Source: DASUPK01 sp963797265 (GTDB lineage Bacteria; Actinomycetota; Thermoleophilia; Solirubrobacterales; 70-9). From it: 64,000 bases of DNA. Position numbers and translations under genes: made by a program. Shown here piece after piece: positions 7,189 through 15,523 of the stretch; the stretch's first letter is position 1; the number at the start of each line of letters is the position of its first letter. Below the pieces are notes generated by a model that saw only the letters and a program-made list of their open reading frames with translations, did no database searches and was not told the DNA's origin. The stretch spans positions 124,001 to 188,000 of the forward strand of contig CAWCOY010000002.1 of the NCBI GenBank assembly GCA_963797265.1. The letters are read 5' to 3'.

Positions 7189-7852
7189 GCGGCGGCTCGA
7201 TCAGCGCCGGACCGTCCTGCCGGACGTCGTTGACCGCATCCGAGACCTCGGTCACCTCCAGATCGTCCGTGGGGACCAGCAGCTGCTGAAGGTCCTCAGG
7301 CCTTGCCTTGGGATCAAGCCATCCCTCTTCCGCATCCTGCCCGAGGATCACCGGCATCCGGTCGTGGATCGGCGCCACCACCTCCCCCGGCTCGCAGGTG
7401 ACGATCGCGCAGGAGTGGATGGATGACCCGTCGCCGCGCCGCGCCTCGGCCCAGAGCCCCGCAAACGCGAACGGCTCATGGCCCGGCCGCGTGATCCAGA
7501 CGGGCTTCTTGCCGGTCTCCTCCGCCCGCCATTCGTAGAAGCCGTCCGCGACGATCAGGCAGCGGCGGGCCTGGAACGCGTCCCGGAACGCCGGCGCCTC
7601 GGCGGCCGTCTCGGCCCGAGTGTTGATCAGCAGCCGATCGAAGGTGTCGGCATTCGTGTGCTGCGGGATCAATCCCCAGCGCAAGACGCCGGGTTCTCGC
7701 TGCCCCTCTTCATTCAGCCGAATGGCGAGCACCGGATCGGTGGGCGCCACGTTGTACCGTGGCTTCTGATCGATCTCCGCGGACTCCGTCAGCCCGAAGC
7801 GAAAGCGCAACAGCCGGGGATCGGGATCGGTGAGCGTGTAGCGCCCGCACAT
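7130..7852 (-). CDS. SOS-response-associated protein of the YedK/HMCES family
   Basis: The protein starts Met-Cys (MCGRYTL); the Cys 2 amine and thiol form the thiazolidine crosslink with abasic sites in single-stranded DNA after Met removal. Other conserved residues are visible: Asn 34 (PRYNVAPT), Asn 77 (INTRAET), Glu 108 (GFYEW) and His 163 (IHDRMPVIL). These fix the start at 7852, although the frame is open to 7948. At 240 residues it is normal for the family. It shields abasic sites during replication. The C-terminus is Cys-rich (RCCGPCGSCA), which is unusual and may reflect the 59-base overlap with the opposite gene. Confidence 0.92.
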   Translation of the reverse strand: MCGRYTLTDPDPRLLRFRFGLTESAEIDQKPRYNVAPTDPVLAIRLNEEGQREPGVLRWGLIPQHTNADTFDRLLINTRAETAAEAPAFRDAFQARRCLIVADGFYEWRAEETGKKPVWITRPGHEPFAFAGLWAEARRGDGSSIHSCAIVTCEPGEVVAPIHDRMPVILGQDAEEGWLDPKARPEDLQQLLVPTDDLEVTEVSDAVNDVRQDGPALIEPPLRLFWAGASRCCGPCGSCA

Positions 7853-7871
7853 GGCGCGAGCGTAGAGGAGG

Positions 7872-7954
7872 TGCCGGAGGTGGGATTCGAACCCACACGC
7901 CCTTGCGGGCACGGCATTTTGAGTGCCGCGAGTCTGCCGTTCCTCCACTCCGGC
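7872..7954 (-). tRNA. tRNA-Leu (anticodon CAA)
   Basis: An 83-base class II tRNA with acceptor GCCGGAG/CTCCGGC, anticodon stem CGGCA/TGCCG around CTCAAAA (anticodon CAA), a long variable arm and discriminator A. It lies 19 bases upstream of the YedK/HMCES start on the same strand, so the two may share a transcript. Confidence 0.95.
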
Positions 7955-8025
7955 CTATCCGAACGATAGAGCCGGCTTCGGGGCGAACGCACCGGCCCTG
8001 CGCCACACCGCGATAATCGCCGCCG

Positions 8026-9261
8026 GTGGACGACGCGGGACGCATGGAGGTGATTCGCGAGCTCTGCGCCTTCGAGGGGCGGGGACCGGGAACCGACGCC
8101 GAGCGGCGCGCCGCGAACGCGCTCGCCACGCGGCTGCGGGGAATGGGCCGCCGCGCCGACATCGAGCCCTTCTTCGCCCACCCCCAATACGCGGTGGTGC
8201 ATCTGATTCACGCCGTTCTCGGGATTGCGGGCAGCCTGCTCGCCACGGTGCAGCCGGCGGTCGGCTTCGCGCTCGTCCTGATCGCCGCCGCCTCGACCTA
8301 CCTGGACCTGAACACGCGCCTCTACCTGGTCCGCTCGCTGCTCTTCCGCCGCGTCTCTCAGAACGTCGTCTCCCCCGGCGGCCGCCAGGATGCCCCCGCC
8401 CGTCTCATCCTGATTGCCCACTACGACGCAGCGCGCACCGGCTACGTCTTCGGCCGGCCCCTCGCCTGGCTCAATCAGCGCAGCGACCGTACCCGGCTGC
8501 TGTTGGGTCCATTCCGCCTGTTCTTCTGGCTCGGCCTGGCGCCCCTCCTCCCCATCCTCGGCGCTCGAATGGCCGGACTCGACGCGACCTGGCTCAACGC
8601 GATCCAGGCGGTTCCGACGATCGTCCTGATCGTGGCCTGCTTCCTGCTCATCGACATCGTCCTATCGGAGATCGTTCCCGGCGCCTACGACAACGCCTCC
8701 GGAGTGGCGGCGGTGCTATCAGCCGCCGACGATCTGACGACAAACCCTCCGCCGAACCTCGACGTCTGGGTCGTCCTGACCGGCTCCGAGGAATCGTTCT
8801 GCGAGGGCAGCCGCGCCTTCGTCAGCTCCCGGAGAAAGCAGCTCGACCGCGAGCGCACCTACGTCGTCAACGTCGACTCCGTCTCCTACGACAACGTGCG
8901 CTACGAGACCAGCGCGGGCGCCGTGATCAGCCTGCGATTCGATCGGGAGCTGATCGGCCTCTGCGACGCCCTTGCAACGGCTGACGACCGCTTCTCCGGC
9001 GGGCCCCTCGCTTATCCCCTCTTCGACGACGCACTCCCCGCCCAGATCCGGAAGTTCCCGTCGATCACGATCACCGACGGCTATCGCGCCCCCTGGTACC
9101 ACCGCCACGAGGACACGCCGGAGCAGGTAAATGACAGCGCCCTGACCACCGCCACCGACTTCGTCGTCGCCCTATCGCGACTGATCGACCGCGAGGCGGG
9201 GCGCACCTCGGCGCCGCTGAACGCCGGCGCGCGGCCAGCCGCCGCCGCGGAGCGCGTGTAA
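8026..9261 (+). CDS. M28-family peptidase with membrane segments
   Basis: The 411-residue product has the M28 zinc-aminopeptidase ligand set: His 132 (LIAHYDAA), Asp 222 (GAYDNASGVA), the Glu pair 255-256 (GSEESF), Asp 284 (VNVDSV) and a C-terminal His 361 (YHRHEDTPEQV). Hydrophobic helices lie at about 58-92 and 165-215, between the N-terminal part and the catalytic core and inside the core, so the enzyme is probably membrane-embedded. The start is GTG 8026; ATG 8044 is an alternative. The substrate peptide is unknown. It is 10 bases upstream of the acetoacetyl-CoA synthetase gene, but a functional link is not evident. Confidence 0.85.
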   Translation: MDDAGRMEVIRELCAFEGRGPGTDAERRAANALATRLRGMGRRADIEPFFAHPQYAVVHLIHAVLGIAGSLLATVQPAVGFALVLIAAASTYLDLNTRLYLVRSLLFRRVSQNVVSPGGRQDAPARLILIAHYDAARTGYVFGRPLAWLNQRSDRTRLLLGPFRLFFWLGLAPLLPILGARMAGLDATWLNAIQAVPTIVLIVACFLLIDIVLSEIVPGAYDNASGVAAVLSAADDLTTNPPPNLDVWVVLTGSEESFCEGSRAFVSSRRKQLDRERTYVVNVDSVSYDNVRYETSAGAVISLRFDRELIGLCDALATADDRFSGGPLAYPLFDDALPAQIRKFPSITITDGYRAPWYHRHEDTPEQVNDSALTTATDFVVALSRLIDREAGRTSAPLNAGARPAAAAERV

Positions 9262-9271
9262 GGATCAGGGC

Positions 9272-11308
9272 GTGGAGGAGGGCACCATCGCGGGGAAGGT
9301 CAACGAGCCTGAGATCCTCTGGGCGCCCTCGGCCGAGATGGTCGAGCGCTCACCGCTGACCCGCTACATGCGCTGGCTCGAGGACGAGCGGGATCTCCAC
9401 TTCGACGACTACCAGGCGCTCTGGCGCTGGTCGACTACCGAGATCGAGGAGTTCTGGCAGACGATCTGGAAGCACTTCGAGGTCGTGGCCTCCGGCGAAG
9501 GGCAACGCGAGCTCGAGGACCCCTCGCCGGATGTCGTCCTCACCGAACGCGTCATGCCCGGCGCCAACTGGTTCCCCGGCACCGAGCTTAACTACGCCGA
9601 GCACATCTTCCGCGGCAAGGCCGACGACGAGGTCGCGCTCGTCTATGCATCGGAGCTGCGCGAGCTCACCGAGCTGCGCTGGGGCGAGCTCCGCGAGCGG
9701 GTCGCCGCCGTCCGCGAGGGCCTCCGCGACCTCGGCGTCAGCCGCGGCGACCGCGTCGTCGCCTACCTGCCGAACGGCCCCGAGGCCGTGATCGGCTTCC
9801 TCGCCACAGCCAGCCTCGGCGCCACCTGGTCGAGCTGCTCGCCCGACTTCGGCGCCGGCAGCGTCGTCGACCGCTTCGCCCAGATCGAGCCGAAGGTGCT
9901 GCTCTGCGTCGACGGCTACCGCTACGGCGGCAGGGACTTCGACCGCCTCGAGACGATCGCCGAAATCGCCGCCCAGATCCCCACGCTCGAGCGGATCGTC
10001 GTCGTCCCCTACCTGAGCGCCTCGCCCGAGCTCTCCGTGCTCGAGGAGCGCCAGTCGGCCACCCCGATGACCTGGGACCAGCTCACAGACCTCGGCGCCG
10101 GCGTCGACCTCGCCTTCGACCGCGTCCCCTTCGACCATCCCCTCTGGGTTCTCTACTCCTCGGGCACCACCGGGCTGCCCAAGGCGATCGTCCACGGCCA
10201 CGGCGGCATCCTGCTCGAGCAGCTCAAGAAGGGCTACCTGCACCTCGACGCCAAGACCGGCGATCGGGTCTTCTGGTTCACCACGACCGGCTGGATGATG
10301 TGGAACTTCCTCGTCGGCATTCTGCTCACCCCGGCCTCCATCGTCCTCTACGACGGCAATCCGGCAACCCCGGACATGGGCGTCCTCTGGGACCTCGCCG
10401 AGCGCACCGGCATGACCACCTTCGGCACCAGCGCCGCCTACATAGCGGCCTGCATGAAGGACGGCGTCGAGCCGAGCTCGGGCCGCGATCTCTCCCGGCT
10501 GCGCTCGGTCGGCTCGACCGGCTCCCCCCTCTCTCCCGACGGCTTCCAGTGGGTCTACGACCACGTCGGGCAGGACACCTGGCTCTTCTCGACCAGCGGC
10601 GGCACCGACCTCTGCACCGCCTTCGTCGGCGGCGTGCCGCTGCTCCCCGTCTACCGCGGCGAGCTCCAGGCCCGAGCCCTCGGGGCCAAGGTCGAGGCCT
10701 TCGACGAGCAGGGCAACCCGGTGATCGACGAGGTGGGCGAGCTGGTGATCACCGAGCCGATGCCCTCCATGCCCGTCTTCCTCTGGGGGGACGAGGACGG
10801 CTCCCGCTACCGCTCGAGCTACTTCGAGATGTACCCGGGGATCTGGCGCCACGGCGACTGGATCGAGATCACCTCCCGAGGCACGGCGATCATCTATGGC
10901 CGCTCGGACTCGACCATCAACCGCGGTGGCGTCCGCATGGGCACCGCGGAGATCTACCGCGCTGTCCTGGCTGTCCCGCAGGTCACCGACGCTCTCGTCG
11001 TCGACGTCCCCAAACCAGGGACCGAGGGCTGGATGCCCCTCTTCGTCGTGCTCGAGGACGGAGTCGAGCTCGACGACGACCTGACCGGCGAGATCAAGCG
11101 GCACATCCGCGAGCAGTGCTCTCCCCGCCACGTCCCCAACGAGGTCCTGCAGATCAAGGAGGTCCCGCGGACGCTCAGCGGCAAGGTCCTCGAGGTCCCG
11201 GTGAAGCGAATCCTGATGGGCGAGGCGCCGGAGAAGGCGGCCAGCCGCGATTCCCTGGCCAACCCGTCCTCCCTCGACTACTTCACGGAGCTCGCCGCCA
11301 CCCTCTGA
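9272..11308 (+). CDS. aacS: Acetoacetyl-CoA synthetase
   Basis: The enzyme activates acetoacetate to acetoacetyl-CoA with ATP through an acyl-AMP. The 678-residue sequence matches the family from the N-terminal block (SPLTRYMRWL, FWQTIWKHFEV) through the AMP-binding signature YSSGTTGLPKAIVHGHGG (about 293-310), FWFTTTGWMMWNFLVG and the hinge/catalytic end TLSGKVLEVPVKRIL, whose Lys would bind the acyl phosphate. Length is normal for the family. It supplies C4-CoA for 3-hydroxybutyryl-CoA metabolism or for the ethylmalonyl-CoA pathway encoded from 40 kb. The GTG start lies 10 bases after the peptidase stop. Confidence 0.93.
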   Translation: MEEGTIAGKVNEPEILWAPSAEMVERSPLTRYMRWLEDERDLHFDDYQALWRWSTTEIEEFWQTIWKHFEVVASGEGQRELEDPSPDVVLTERVMPGANWFPGTELNYAEHIFRGKADDEVALVYASELRELTELRWGELRERVAAVREGLRDLGVSRGDRVVAYLPNGPEAVIGFLATASLGATWSSCSPDFGAGSVVDRFAQIEPKVLLCVDGYRYGGRDFDRLETIAEIAAQIPTLERIVVVPYLSASPELSVLEERQSATPMTWDQLTDLGAGVDLAFDRVPFDHPLWVLYSSGTTGLPKAIVHGHGGILLEQLKKGYLHLDAKTGDRVFWFTTTGWMMWNFLVGILLTPASIVLYDGNPATPDMGVLWDLAERTGMTTFGTSAAYIAACMKDGVEPSSGRDLSRLRSVGSTGSPLSPDGFQWVYDHVGQDTWLFSTSGGTDLCTAFVGGVPLLPVYRGELQARALGAKVEAFDEQGNPVIDEVGELVITEPMPSMPVFLWGDEDGSRYRSSYFEMYPGIWRHGDWIEITSRGTAIIYGRSDSTINRGGVRMGTAEIYRAVLAVPQVTDALVVDVPKPGTEGWMPLFVVLEDGVELDDDLTGEIKRHIREQCSPRHVPNEVLQIKEVPRTLSGKVLEVPVKRILMGEAPEKAASRDSLANPSSLDYFTELAATL

Positions 11309-11353
11309 GCTTCCCGCTGATCCGTCCTCGACCGCCCGCCGTAGTGAGTGGTC

Positions 11354-11542
11354 ATGGACATCACGGAGATCCCTGACCGCGGCAGCTGGAAGCAGGACCT
11401 CGGCCCCCACCTCGCGGTCGACGCGCGCCGCAGCCTGGGCCAGATCGCGAGCGTCGTCCTGCCCTACCTCGCCGTCTGGGTCGCGGCCGCCCTGATCGAG
11501 CCGAGCGCCCCGGTCGCGATCGCCCTCGGCCTCGCCGCCACT
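11354..11542 (+). pseudogene. Fatty-acid desaturase, N-terminal remnant
   Basis: The first about 63 codons (DRGSWKQDL, RRSLGQIASVVLPYLAVW and the start of a second helix VAIALGLAA) look like the N-terminus of a membrane fatty-acid desaturase up to the middle of helix 2. Similarity then stops; the frame continues into unrelated sequence. The C-terminal part of such a protein appears at 14143-14480 in the same orientation. The HDCGH-type first histidine box expected next is absent. Confidence 0.65.
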
Positions 11543-11593
11543 GAACCCTCCCCCACACCCGTCATCTACTCTCGGATCTCCTCTGGGATTACT

Positions 11594-11932
11594 GTGCTCT
11601 CCGTGCGATCGGATCGCCTCCATCGCCTCGTCATCGGCATCCTCGTAGCTGCGTTCGTGGTCTTAGCCGTGCTCTCTGCAATCGCATTCCAGCAGGACGA
11701 CAGCAACAGCCCGAAGAGCCTCACGCCCTCCCAAGCCGCCGACCGCTTGCACATCCCGCGGTTCTGCGACGCGTACCACACCGCCATCACACGGCCGAAG
11801 GGGCGCGAATACGTTTTCGGGCTCTTCAAAATCGGCTACCACCGCCAGTTGGCGATACCCGAGGCGCCACCGGCAAGGGCCGTGTTCAACGAGATGGTCT
11901 CCCGCTGCTCAACGAGCGCCATGAGCCTGTAG
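11594..11932 (+). CDS. Small membrane-anchored hypothetical protein
   Basis: Starting at GTG 11594 (or 11603) the frame encodes about 112 residues: a basic N-terminus, one hydrophobic segment (LVIGILVAAFVVLAVLSAIAF) and a soluble domain with two cysteines (PRFCDAYH and VSRCSTS). The frame is continuous with the desaturase remnant upstream, so fusion to it cannot be excluded, but the segment is not desaturase-like. No family is recognised. It lies in the DNA that separates the two desaturase parts. Confidence 0.4.
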   Translation: MLSVRSDRLHRLVIGILVAAFVVLAVLSAIAFQQDDSNSPKSLTPSQAADRLHIPRFCDAYHTAITRPKGREYVFGLFKIGYHRQLAIPEAPPARAVFNEMVSRCSTSAMSL

Positions 11933-12010
11933 CCGCCGCCGCTTGCAGGGTCTACGCCTTCGCGTGAGTTCCTGCCTACCCGCTACACGTCGAGAGATAC
12001 TGCGTGGGCG

Positions 12011-12409
12011 ATGTCGGAGGAGAACGTGGAGATCGCGCTTGCGGCCGTCGACGCATGGAATCGCGGCGACCGCGAAGCCTGGCTGGCCCTGTGGGACGAG
12101 AAAGCGGAGTTCTATCCCTTGCGCGCTCAGTTGGAGGGCGAGTCCTATTGGGGCCACGAGGGGCTGGAGCGATTTCTGGCCGAGATGACTGAGGAGTGGG
12201 AAGAGGTGCGCTTCGAGATCGAGGAGACGCGAGACGCCGGAGAGCAGGTGGTCGGCATAGGCCGGTTCCGGGCTCGCGGGCGAGCGAGCGGCGTCGATCT
12301 CAACGTCCCGCTTGGCGTATTCACGAGGGTGCGGCGGGGCAAGATCGTGTACACGCGCTTTTTCTCGGAGCCAGCGGATGCCCTCGAAGCCGCCGGGTTG
12401 CGGGAGTAG
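12011..12409 (+). CDS. NTF2-like (SnoaL-type) protein
   Basis: The 132-residue protein has the compact alpha+beta pattern of the NTF2/SnoaL superfamily: an N-terminal helix ENVEIALAAVDAWNRGDREAW, then WDEKAEFYPL, a GHEGLERFLAEM helix and beta strands through RRGKIVYTRFF. Such proteins bind small hydrophobic ligands or act as isomerases or cyclases; the role here is unknown. The ATG is well placed. Two other members are in this window (20445-20822 and 55929-56390). This copy lies inside the DNA separating the desaturase halves. Confidence 0.8.
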   Translation: MSEENVEIALAAVDAWNRGDREAWLALWDEKAEFYPLRAQLEGESYWGHEGLERFLAEMTEEWEEVRFEIEETRDAGEQVVGIGRFRARGRASGVDLNVPLGVFTRVRRGKIVYTRFFSEPADALEAAGLRE

Positions 12410-12678
12410 GTCCGGCGGCGGATACGGGGGTGGCCAGATCGCACGCGGGGGCAAATCTGGATCCGTTAGCCAGCCAAGCAACCGACCGAGCAGCTCGGCA
12501 ATGCCGTTTTCCCTCGGGGCCGTCGTCTACACGATCCCCGCCGCATCTACCGGAGCATGAATCCCAACCGCAGCGCCCTGGACTTCCCGCTTGGCGAACC
12601 AAGAGCCGATGACGTGCCTCGCCTCGTGCTGGCAATGCGCGAAGGCGGGAGCCGGGTAGACCTGGGCGGTGACGGTAC

Positions 12679-13241
12679 TCACGAGAAAGTCACGTCCTTT
12701 GGATGGACGACGACGCCAGCGACTCTGATCTCTGCCTCCTCGCCGTAGCGCTGTCTCACCGCATCAAGGGCCTCGCCCTGCCTACGGGCGTGTTCCTCGC
12801 GCAGGCGGCGCTCGCGCTCCTCTTCCTCTCGATGCTCCCTGTGCCAGGCCTCGAGCCGCGCCTTCTCTCGCGTGGACTTGATCGGCGCGCCGGTCGTGCT
12901 GAGGCCGACGTACGGTTCCTCGTGCTTGAGCAGGTCGCCCGGTTGGGCCAGATGCCGGTGATCGGGGCAGTGCCAGCGCTCACGATCGGTCGGAACAGAG
13001 ACCATCCCGGCCTGCTCCCTCGCCCAGTCAAGACGCCTGCGGTCCGGAGCGGTCGAGCCCGTCGAATCTCGTCGATCAACCCGCCAACGGTCGTGATCCC
13101 GCGCTTGAGGGCATCGCGGGCGAGGACGTCGACGACCTGAACCTCGTGCTCAGCGAGCTCGGAGTCACGCGCCGCGTGGATCGCCTCTAGGACGAGGGCG
13201 TCGAGGTCGCCGTAGTGGGGGATGTTGATCGCCCAGTCCAT
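12679..13241 (-). pseudogene. Coiled-coil protein gene with a frameshift
   Basis: From ATG 13241 the frame reads MDWAINIPHYGDLDALVLEA through TTVGGLIDEIRRA, then loses protein character near 13050. A neighbouring frame continues sensibly (PDRRRLDWAREQAGM, ERWHCPDHRH) into a long charged coiled coil (REEEERERRLREEHARRQ) and an end resembling a beta strand (EIRVAGVVVHPKDVTFS), stopping at 12679. One base change in length restores a protein of about 187 residues. It starts four bases after the stop of a ribbon-helix-helix reading frame, so the pair resembles a decayed two-gene operon. No family is recognised. Confidence 0.5.
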
Positions 13242-13245
13242 CGGA

Positions 13246-13557
13246 TCATTCCTCGGAGCCGGCGCCGCTCCGCGGAACGGACGCGAGTGAACCGGAACCG
13301 CCCGCGGGGCACTCGGCCTTCGCCGGGAGAGCGGCGAAGTTGCCCGTCTCTGCCTGGAGCCTCTCTCTCAGCGCGACCTTGATCAGTCCGGAAACCGAGC
13401 GACCGTCTTGGTCGGCCAGCTCCCGGACCTCCCGGGCGAACGATGGTGAGACCCAGCTCTGAAGAACTTCGCCGGGGCGCCCGTGCCTAGGGCCCCCCGA
13501 TTCGTGCGTGGCGTTTTTGTGAGACGCGCTACCCGGCGGTCTTTCGCGCCTCCTGTT
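13246..13557 (-). pseudogene. Ribbon-helix-helix-like reading frame without a start codon
   Basis: The frame between stops encodes up to 104 residues including SWVSPSFAREVRELADQD then GRSVSGLIKVALRERLQAET, a good match to the strand-helix-helix pattern of CopG/Arc-type DNA-binding proteins. There is no ATG, GTG or TTG in frame before this domain, so the 5' end has probably been lost. The stop is four bases before the start of the frameshifted coiled-coil gene. A toxin-antitoxin or regulator-effector pair is conceivable but not shown. Confidence 0.45.
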
Positions 13558-14142
13558 TCAAAAAACGGGCGTGGTCCCGTAGCCCTGCAATCCGGGCGGG
13601 CGCTTTACACGTATATAGGCAGTGGAAGCGACCCGAGCATGGATAGACACGGGCCGCTCCCGGTGCATCCAGAGAGGCGGTCGCGAATGGGCGTCGAATC
13701 GCCTCTCTGGAGACAACGGTAATCCGCATCTACTGCTTGGTATGGGTATGCGGTTTCATCCGCTCACTTGTCCCCCGCCGCCCTCGGCGCCCTCGGCCTA
13801 GATCACTCCCTGTCGACGCTCGGCAAGGTACCCGGCGGTCTATAGCGCTCGCTGGGTCAAAGAATCAAGTCACGGGCGGTGTGACTTGAACTGTCTGAGG
13901 CTGCGACGGTTGAGCAACGTCCGAGACTTGGCCCTTGGTCACTATTGACCGAAGTCGCTAATGCATTAGCTACTTAGCGTCTGTCCCGCTCCAGGGCGTT
14001 GGCCTTAGCCCTCTCCACACTCAACCGGGCCCATCCCTGCCGCCGTTCGCCAGTTGTTCGCCCGTCAGACACCGAAACAACCGGACACAATCGGGTCTAA
14101 TCGGCACGATTCGTGCCTGAGAGCGGGTTTCATTGCCTGGCT
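13558..14142. other. Non-coding, palindrome-rich stretch
   Basis: I see no convincing gene here. It holds several dyads: a 9-bp inverted repeat (13671-13679 with 13700-13708), CAAGTCAC/GTGACTTG (13866-13888), an imperfect TTGGTCA/TGACCGAA (13935-13953) and a perfect 14-bp palindrome GCTAATGCATTAGC (13957-13970). A 13-base direct repeat TACCCGGCGGTCT occurs at 13530 and 13829. Base composition is less GC-rich than in the neighbours. It may be a regulatory or recombination region of the inserted DNA. Confidence 0.5.
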
Positions 14143-14480
14143 GGTGGATGCTTCTACATCCAGCACCAGTACGAGGACACCTACCACCAGCCACCGGAAG
14201 CTGGAAGTTCGAGCTCGCAGCACTCCAGGGCAGCTCCTACCTGCGGTTGCCCCGCCCCCTGGCCTGGGTCGTCGGCAACGCCAACTTCCACCACGTCCAC
14301 CACCTGAGCGCCAAGATCCCGAACTCCCGCCTGCGGGCCGCCCACGAGTCTCATCCGATGTTCCGACGAACACCCGTCACGGTCCGCAGCAGCATCGAGG
14401 CCTTCCTGCTGAAGCTCTGGGACACCGAGAGCGAGTCGCTGGTCCCGTTTCCGGGTCGCCGCGCCCGCTCGAGAACCTGC
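14143..14480 (+). pseudogene. Fatty-acid desaturase, C-terminal remnant
   Basis: In one frame the sequence reads GGCFYIQHQYEDTYH, and after a one-base shift near 14200 another frame reads SWKFELAALQGSSYLRLP, then WVVGNANFHHVHHLSAKIPN with a desaturase HxxHH histidine box, and on to the C-terminus. This is the last third of a membrane fatty-acid desaturase. The N-terminus is at 11354-11542. The middle (first histidine boxes) is missing, and the internal frameshift confirms that the gene is dead. Confidence 0.75.
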
Positions 14481-14495
14481 GGCCGTGTCTTTGCG

Positions 14496-14846
14496 CTACA
14501 GGCTCGCTACGCGCAGGGCGAGCGCGGCGGCCGCTAGTACGGCCATCGCCACCGGGGTCGACAGGTGCTCCGCGTCGCCGGCGCGGATGTGGAACCCGAT
14601 CGCAACCGCGAAGTAGGCGACGAGCGCTGCGGCGGCGGCGAGCCCGATTGGCGCCCAGAGAGCCCCGGCGATCAGACCCGTCGCACCCGCAATCAACGTC
14701 AACGCCAGAAGGATGAGCTTGTCCTCCGGGACGCCGGCGCGCGCGTATTCATCAACCACCTCGGGCCGGTGAGTGAGCTTGCGGACTCCGGCAAACCCGA
14801 CGAGGACGGCCAGCGGGAACGAGACGGCGACAGCGGCGAGGTACAT
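14496..14846 (-). CDS. DoxX-like small membrane protein
   Basis: The 116-residue product has four hydrophobic segments beginning YLAAVAVSFPLAVLVGFAGVRKLTHRPEVV, the helix 1/loop pattern of DoxX/DoxD-like proteins. The start is ATG 14846 because AGGAGGATT precedes it, although the frame is open to 14885. DoxX-like proteins are linked to redox or thiol homeostasis in some bacteria; the role here is not established. The gene is divergent from a TetR-type regulator, with a perfect palindrome between them, so the regulator probably controls it. Confidence 0.75.
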   Translation of the reverse strand: MYLAAVAVSFPLAVLVGFAGVRKLTHRPEVVDEYARAGVPEDKLILLALTLIAGATGLIAGALWAPIGLAAAAALVAYFAVAIGFHIRAGDAEHLSTPVAMAVLAAAALALRVASL

Positions 14847-14877
14847 GCCGAATCCTCCTTGGACGGTTCGCCTCAAA

Positions 14878-14893
14878 CTATACATATGTATAG
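14878..14893. promoter_or_regulatory. Probable TetR-type operator
   Basis: CTATACATATGTATAG is a perfect 16-bp palindrome between the divergent DoxX-like and TetR-type genes, 22 bases before the regulator start and 32 before the DoxX start. TetR proteins commonly bind such dyads in the shared promoter to repress both genes. Confidence 0.65.
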
Positions 14894-14914
14894 ATTAAGG
14901 CTAGGCTTTCCCTC

Positions 14915-15523
14915 GTGAGCCCGCAGCGCAGCAACCGCTTCAGCCTGCTCGATGGCACGCTCCGATGCCTGGAGCGGCTCCCGCCCGAACGCGTCACCGC
15001 GCGCGCAATCACAGCGGAGTCAGGCGCGAACCTCGCCTCGATCGCGTACCACTTCGGCTCCAAGGCTGACCTCGTCACGGAGGCGGTGATCGAGGGGCTC
15101 GACCGCTGGCTGGCAGAGGTCGACCGCGCGATGGAGGACCTCGCGCCCGCCGGTCCAAGGGAGAGGTTTCGGAGAGCGGCCCAGGTGTTCGAGGCCAGCC
15201 GCGCGCGCCGTAGCGGCCTCGCGAAGAACTTCGTCGCGGCGCTGGCGAGGGCACAGCATGACCCCAGGGTCCGGGAGATACTCGCCGAGGGGTACCGCCG
15301 AACGCGCCCGAGCGTGGCGGCGATCCTCGGCCTAGGCGAGGACCACGCTGGGGAGGACGCCGCCGGACTCGCGCTGGCTCTCTTCCACGGGCTGATGTTC
15401 CAGGCGTTGCTCGATCCCACGCTCGCCATCGAGGGCCGGCGAATGGTCAGCGCGCAGGCGCGCTTCGCCGAGCTGCTGCCCGATCGGTCCGATAGCCGTC
15501 CGCGATCGGCTAGGCCGGCGTGA
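14915..15523 (+). CDS. TetR-family transcriptional regulator
   Basis: The 202-residue protein has an N-terminal helix-turn-helix (ERVTARAITAESGANLASIAYHFGSKADLV, about 26-54) with the Y/HFGSK signature of TetR proteins and an alpha-helical ligand-binding C-terminal domain. The GTG start lies after a palindromic operator. It is divergent from the DoxX-like gene, its most likely target. The ligand is unknown. Its 3' end overlaps the carboxyltransferase gene on the opposite strand by 14 bases. Confidence 0.88.
   Translation: MSPQRSNRFSLLDGTLRCLERLPPERVTARAITAESGANLASIAYHFGSKADLVTEAVIEGLDRWLAEVDRAMEDLAPAGPRERFRRAAQVFEASRARRSGLAKNFVAALARAQHDPRVREILAEGYRRTRPSVAAILGLGEDHAGEDAAGLALALFHGLMFQALLDPTLAIEGRRMVSAQARFAELLPDRSDSRPRSARPA

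Noticed and set aside
9350..11623. A 757-codon open frame on the - strand opposite acetoacetyl-CoA synthetase
   Set aside because: It is an antisense shadow: Gly/Asp/Val-rich composition with no family motif, opposite a clear enzyme gene.
12410..12678. Small frames between the NTF2-like gene and the coiled-coil pseudogene
   Set aside because: They have no plausible ribosome-binding site or protein-like composition; the stretch is best left unannotated.
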